Positions 61,191-64,000 of a stretch of DNA of 64,000 bases are shown in pieces. The position numbers were made by a program, and so were the translations under genes. The notes beneath the pieces were generated by a model. That model ran no database searches and was not told the origin of the DNA. It saw only the letters and a program-made list of their open reading frames with translations. The stretch comes from Cymbidium sinense (taxonomy: Eukaryota; Streptophyta; Magnoliopsida; Asparagales; Orchidaceae): positions 64,044,474 through 64,108,473 of the forward strand of contig CM038218.1 in assembly GCA_021442155.1 (NCBI GenBank). Direction: 5' to 3'. Every line of letters begins with the position of its first letter. Within the stretch, counting starts at the first letter, position 1.

Positions 61191-61665
61191 TATTAGTTCA
61201 TTTAGGCTCGTTAAGGCTATAGCTCGTAAGGCTTGTTTAGGCTCGCTTTACTTGTCGCTCATTAAGGCTCGTTCAAGCTCAAGGCTTGTTTAGGCTCATT
61301 TACTTGCTGCTTATTAAGGCTCGTTCAAGCTCGTTAAGGATTGTTTAGGATTGTTTATTTGCTGCTCAGTAAGGCTCGTTAAGGCTCGTTAAAGCTCGTT
61401 AAGTCTTATTTAATTATTGCTCGTTAAAGCTCATTAAGGCTTGATAATAGTGCTCGTTAAGATACTCGATTAAGTTCGTTTATAATTCCAATGCTACCGA
61501 TAAGAGCTCGCGTAAATGAACCAAACACAAATCAAGTTTGAACATCTCGGTTTAAACGAACCGAGCTCGAACACCCAAGCTCAAACTAGCGAAACAAGCT
61601 CAACCAGCTAGTGCTATAGGCACCGAAAAGCCCGAATAGGTCTTGGCTCGGTTTGTCTCCGCAGT
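61190..61665. repeat. Subterminal CTCGTTAAGG cluster of the inner hAT element
   Basis: More than ten copies of GGCTCGTTAAGG/GCTCGTTTAGG-like 12-mers are packed in 61200-61480, then GAACCGAGCTCGAACA up to the terminus. The left end carries fewer, inverted copies. Such clusters are typical transposase-binding regions in hAT elements. Confidence 0.75.
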
Positions 61666-63200
61666 CTATGTGTCTCTTCTACTTATGACCATAGTAGAAT
61701 TAAAAACATTATTGCCAAAATGATTATTGTTCATGAATATCCTTTCATGATGGTTGAGCATTTATGGTTCAATATTCTTATGAAATCAATGAATCCTATT
61801 TTTTATAAAATATCTAGGCATTCTATCAAAGAAGAGAGTATGGAAGTTTATGGGTTAGAGAAAGAAAAACTCAAAAAAAAAAAAATCTTCAATTGGTTGA
61901 GCATGTTTCACTCTTGACATCAAGCATCCTATTGGCTACATGTCTTATACATGAAAGTTGCAAAGTAGAATAATAAGTTTTACTGATTTGGACCCTTCTC
62001 ATAGTAGTTATGTTATCTCTGAGGCTATTTCTGAAATTTTGTTGCAATGGGGCCTTCAAAATAAAATTTGTACGATCACCTTAGATAATGCTTCTGCTAA
62101 TGATGTTGCTGCTAAAAACTTAAAAGCTCTGATTAGTAGAAGGTCTGAATTTCTTTTTATGGAGATTTTTTTCATGTTAGATGTGCTGCTCATATTTTGA
62201 ACTTAATGGTTCAAGATAGTTTGAAAGAAATTTGTCAGATCATTGAGAAAATGCGAGAATATATCCTTTTTATAAAGAGGTCACCACGTAGATTGCATAA
62301 ATTTGGTAAGATTGCTAGACAGATAAGATTGTCAACTTCAAAATCACTTTGCTCAGATGTTCTGACTCGCTGGAACTCAACATATAAAATGCTTGAGTCT
62401 GCTTTTTATTACAGAGTAGTGTTTCTTGAGTATGCTTTAAGGGATCATAATTATTAGTTGCCTTCAGATGAGGAATGGGAACAGTTTGACAAAACTAGAC
62501 AACTTCTTTTTATTTTCAATCATATTACTAAGGTCTGTTCTGGCTCAACTTACCCAATAGCTAATTGCTTGCTTCGAAATCTGATTCTAATAAAAAAACT
62601 TTAGATAGAGATTGTGCTTCGGGCACTACATTTCTTTCAAATATGGCAATTTCTATGAAGCCAAAGTTTGACAAATACTGGTCTAATTGTTCTATGTCAT
62701 TTTCAATTGCATGCATACTAGATCTCAAGGTCAAATTTTGGGATCAATTACTATTACCCACAGATTTATGATTCTGATATTGTTGCTAAGAAGATAGATG
62801 TTGTGAAACAAAAACTTTTTGAGCTTTACTCATATTATGCAGTATAGAAATAAAATATTTCAAATGAATTTTCTAAGAATACATCCTCTCAACCAATTAG
62901 TGGTACAATTACTTCGCAAAGAAGTACAAGTGATGTTGATGTTCTTGATGGCTTGTATGATTTCATTGATTCGACTGGACTGCTACTTCCACAAAAAAAT
63001 TGATTTAGAACTTTACTAAGAAGAGGCTTGTGTGAAGTGTCCAGATTCTGAATTTGATATTCTTGAGTGGTGGAAAATGTCAGCATTGAAGTATAAAGCT
63101 CTATGCAACATGACAAAAGATATTTTTTTAGTTTCCATAACAAGCTGTAATCAACTTTTAGTGATGATTATGAGATTATAGCTCATTATCACCAAAAATA
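61666..63200 (+). pseudogene. Outer hAT transposase body
   Basis: After the inner element, SSTYDHSRIKNIIAKMIIVH and YPFMMVEHLWFNILMKSMNP open the transposase body (61680-61800). The TTDLW-type segment is lost near 61890-61950. Then RIISFTDLDPSHSSYVISEA and LLQWGLQNKICTITLDNASA (61962-62100) follow. The frame continues with LVQDSLKEICQIIEKMREYI, SKSLCSDVLTRWNSTYKMLE and ATTFLSNMAISMKPKFDKYW-type text (62200-62680). SEFDILEWWKMSALKYKALC (63045-63105) starts the dimerisation domain, but the GGRVIDQYR block is not seen; only an MTKDIFLVSITS stretch follows. Broken by stops and indels. Confidence 0.87.
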
Positions 63201-64000
63201 CTTAATACTTTAATTTGCACTAGTAGTCGGATTTGTTCCTCATATAAGTCATCAAAAGAACCATTGGTATTTTAGATTATTCTATTACATTTATGTTGTC
63301 TTTCTTCTTATTATAATTTCATTATTTCTAACTATTACTAATCTATTTCAGTTTGACATTCTTGTTGAAGAAAAATTATCAGTTGATGTGCCAAAACACA
63401 TGCCCAGTAATTCTAACGTTTGAGGAAGCAAATCAAATAATCAATTGGTTTGGTATGATATTATGTTAAGGATTTGAACATCTTTATTTAGCAATTAGGA
63501 TATGTTTGAACACTTAGAACTTAATAATTGGGATACTATGAAAGTTTTTAGGGATTTTCAATTCTATTACATTAATATTATTATATTTCTTTAGAATTTG
63601 CATGTTTATGATATACCCAATTATGAAAATTGACTGAGATGCTTATAAGCGATAAACGATACATCATAATGGTGGATAATCTGTTTTTGGCCAATGATAT
63701 AAATTTGAGGCCAAAATAATCTTGTTCTGTTTAAATATTTTGGTATTGCGCTAATTGAACTGAAATGTTGGTCTTCAGAATCTCTTGGCTCTTCATTTCC
63801 TCCTAGTCTAGTTGTTGCCTTGTTAGTGTGTTCTTTTTCTGTTGTCTTTCTCCCCCGCACCGTGGTCTTCACTGTTCTTAACTTTTTTTGTTGTTCTGCG
63901 TATAAAATTTTGATTTAGGTGGAATGCTTGAGCTTAGCTCCTATGTTGTTCTTACCTTTTTTTAAATTTCTATGACCTGTGCTGGCTGTTTTGCTGCCAT
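63201..64000. other. AT-rich end of the window
   Basis: A short frame at about 63355-63422 (FDILVEEKLSVDVPKHMPSN) ends in a stop and could be a remnant C-terminus of the outer hAT transposase. The rest holds no recognised feature; the right terminus of the outer hAT element may lie here or beyond. Confidence 0.35.

Larger units (their letters stand above)
56035..61665 (+). mobile_element. Inner hAT element (5.6 kb)
   Basis: CGAGC/AAGCTTGAAC-rich subterminal regions lie at 56035-56300 and, inverted, at 61190-61660. The left one matches the left end of the 541-bp element at 786-1326 over AATCAAACAAGCTTGAACAC and beyond. The right one ends with GGCTCGGTTTG...GCAGTCTA, a decayed version of its CTCGTTTGCAGCCCTA end. 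A hAT transposase lies inside. Target duplication could not be read; both TIRs are degraded. Confidence 0.72.
54000..63450 (+). mobile_element. Outer hAT element, interrupted
   Basis: A BED-finger exon (55740-55930) and a hAT transposase body (61690-63200) lie on the same strand and are separated by a second hAT element. Reading frames are compatible: the BED part ends before 56035, and VSSTYDHSRIKNIIAKMI resumes just after 61666, which is the standard N-terminal helix of hAT transposases. Outer termini were not determined; the coordinates are broad. Confidence 0.55.

Overview
This window looks like AT-rich intergenic heterochromatin from a flowering plant, built almost entirely of nested transposable elements. 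I find no convincing host gene, tRNA or rRNA. The plant assignment rests on the element families: Ty3/gypsy chromovirus and Tat-lineage retrotransposons, a FAR1-type Mutator-like (MULE) transposase, a MULE-associated Ulp1 protease gene and BED-finger hAT transposases, with long (AT)n, (CT)n and (AAT)n tracts. The species cannot be named from this.

Layout. 786-1326: a 541-bp non-autonomous hAT-like element. 1517-8665: a minus-strand LTR retrotransposon that keeps gag but no recognisable pol (TR-GAG type); its internal region is filled with tandem arrays. 11034-17424: a plus-strand Ty3/gypsy chromovirus with gag, PR, RT, RNase H, integrase and a chromodomain-like tail, broken in many places. 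About 18300-50750: a composite MULE-like element. Its left end is a 2.5-kb array of about 147-bp units around the palindrome GTACTCTCATGAGAGTAC. A plus-strand FAR1-like transposase follows, then inverted arrays, then a minus-strand intron-containing Ulp1-like (C48) protease gene, and finally an inverted right-hand array. A 19.2-kb Tat/Ogre-type retrotransposon (21963-41164, very long LTRs, dual RNase H) sits inside the transposase gene. 51250-53990: AT-rich simple repeats. 54000-64000: one hAT element interrupted by a second hAT element, both with degenerate BED-finger transposases.

How the parts relate. The most distinctive system is the MULE. Its ends resemble fold-back terminal repeats made of satellite-like units. 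The order of unit subtypes is mirrored: type A outside and B inside on the left, B inside and A outside on the right. The transposase reads in one direction and the protease in the other. The Tat insertion separates the transposase's presumed catalytic D-D half from its E half, so this copy is dead, but the two halves line up in frame. The small element at 786-1326 matches the ends of the inner hAT element near 56-61.6 kb, so the window holds both a derivative and a relative of its possible autonomous partner.

Caution: paired repeats such as the two LTR pairs of the first two retrotransposons differ mostly by small indels rather than substitutions. Some frameshifts may therefore be assembly or base-calling errors rather than biology. 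All boundaries are read by eye.
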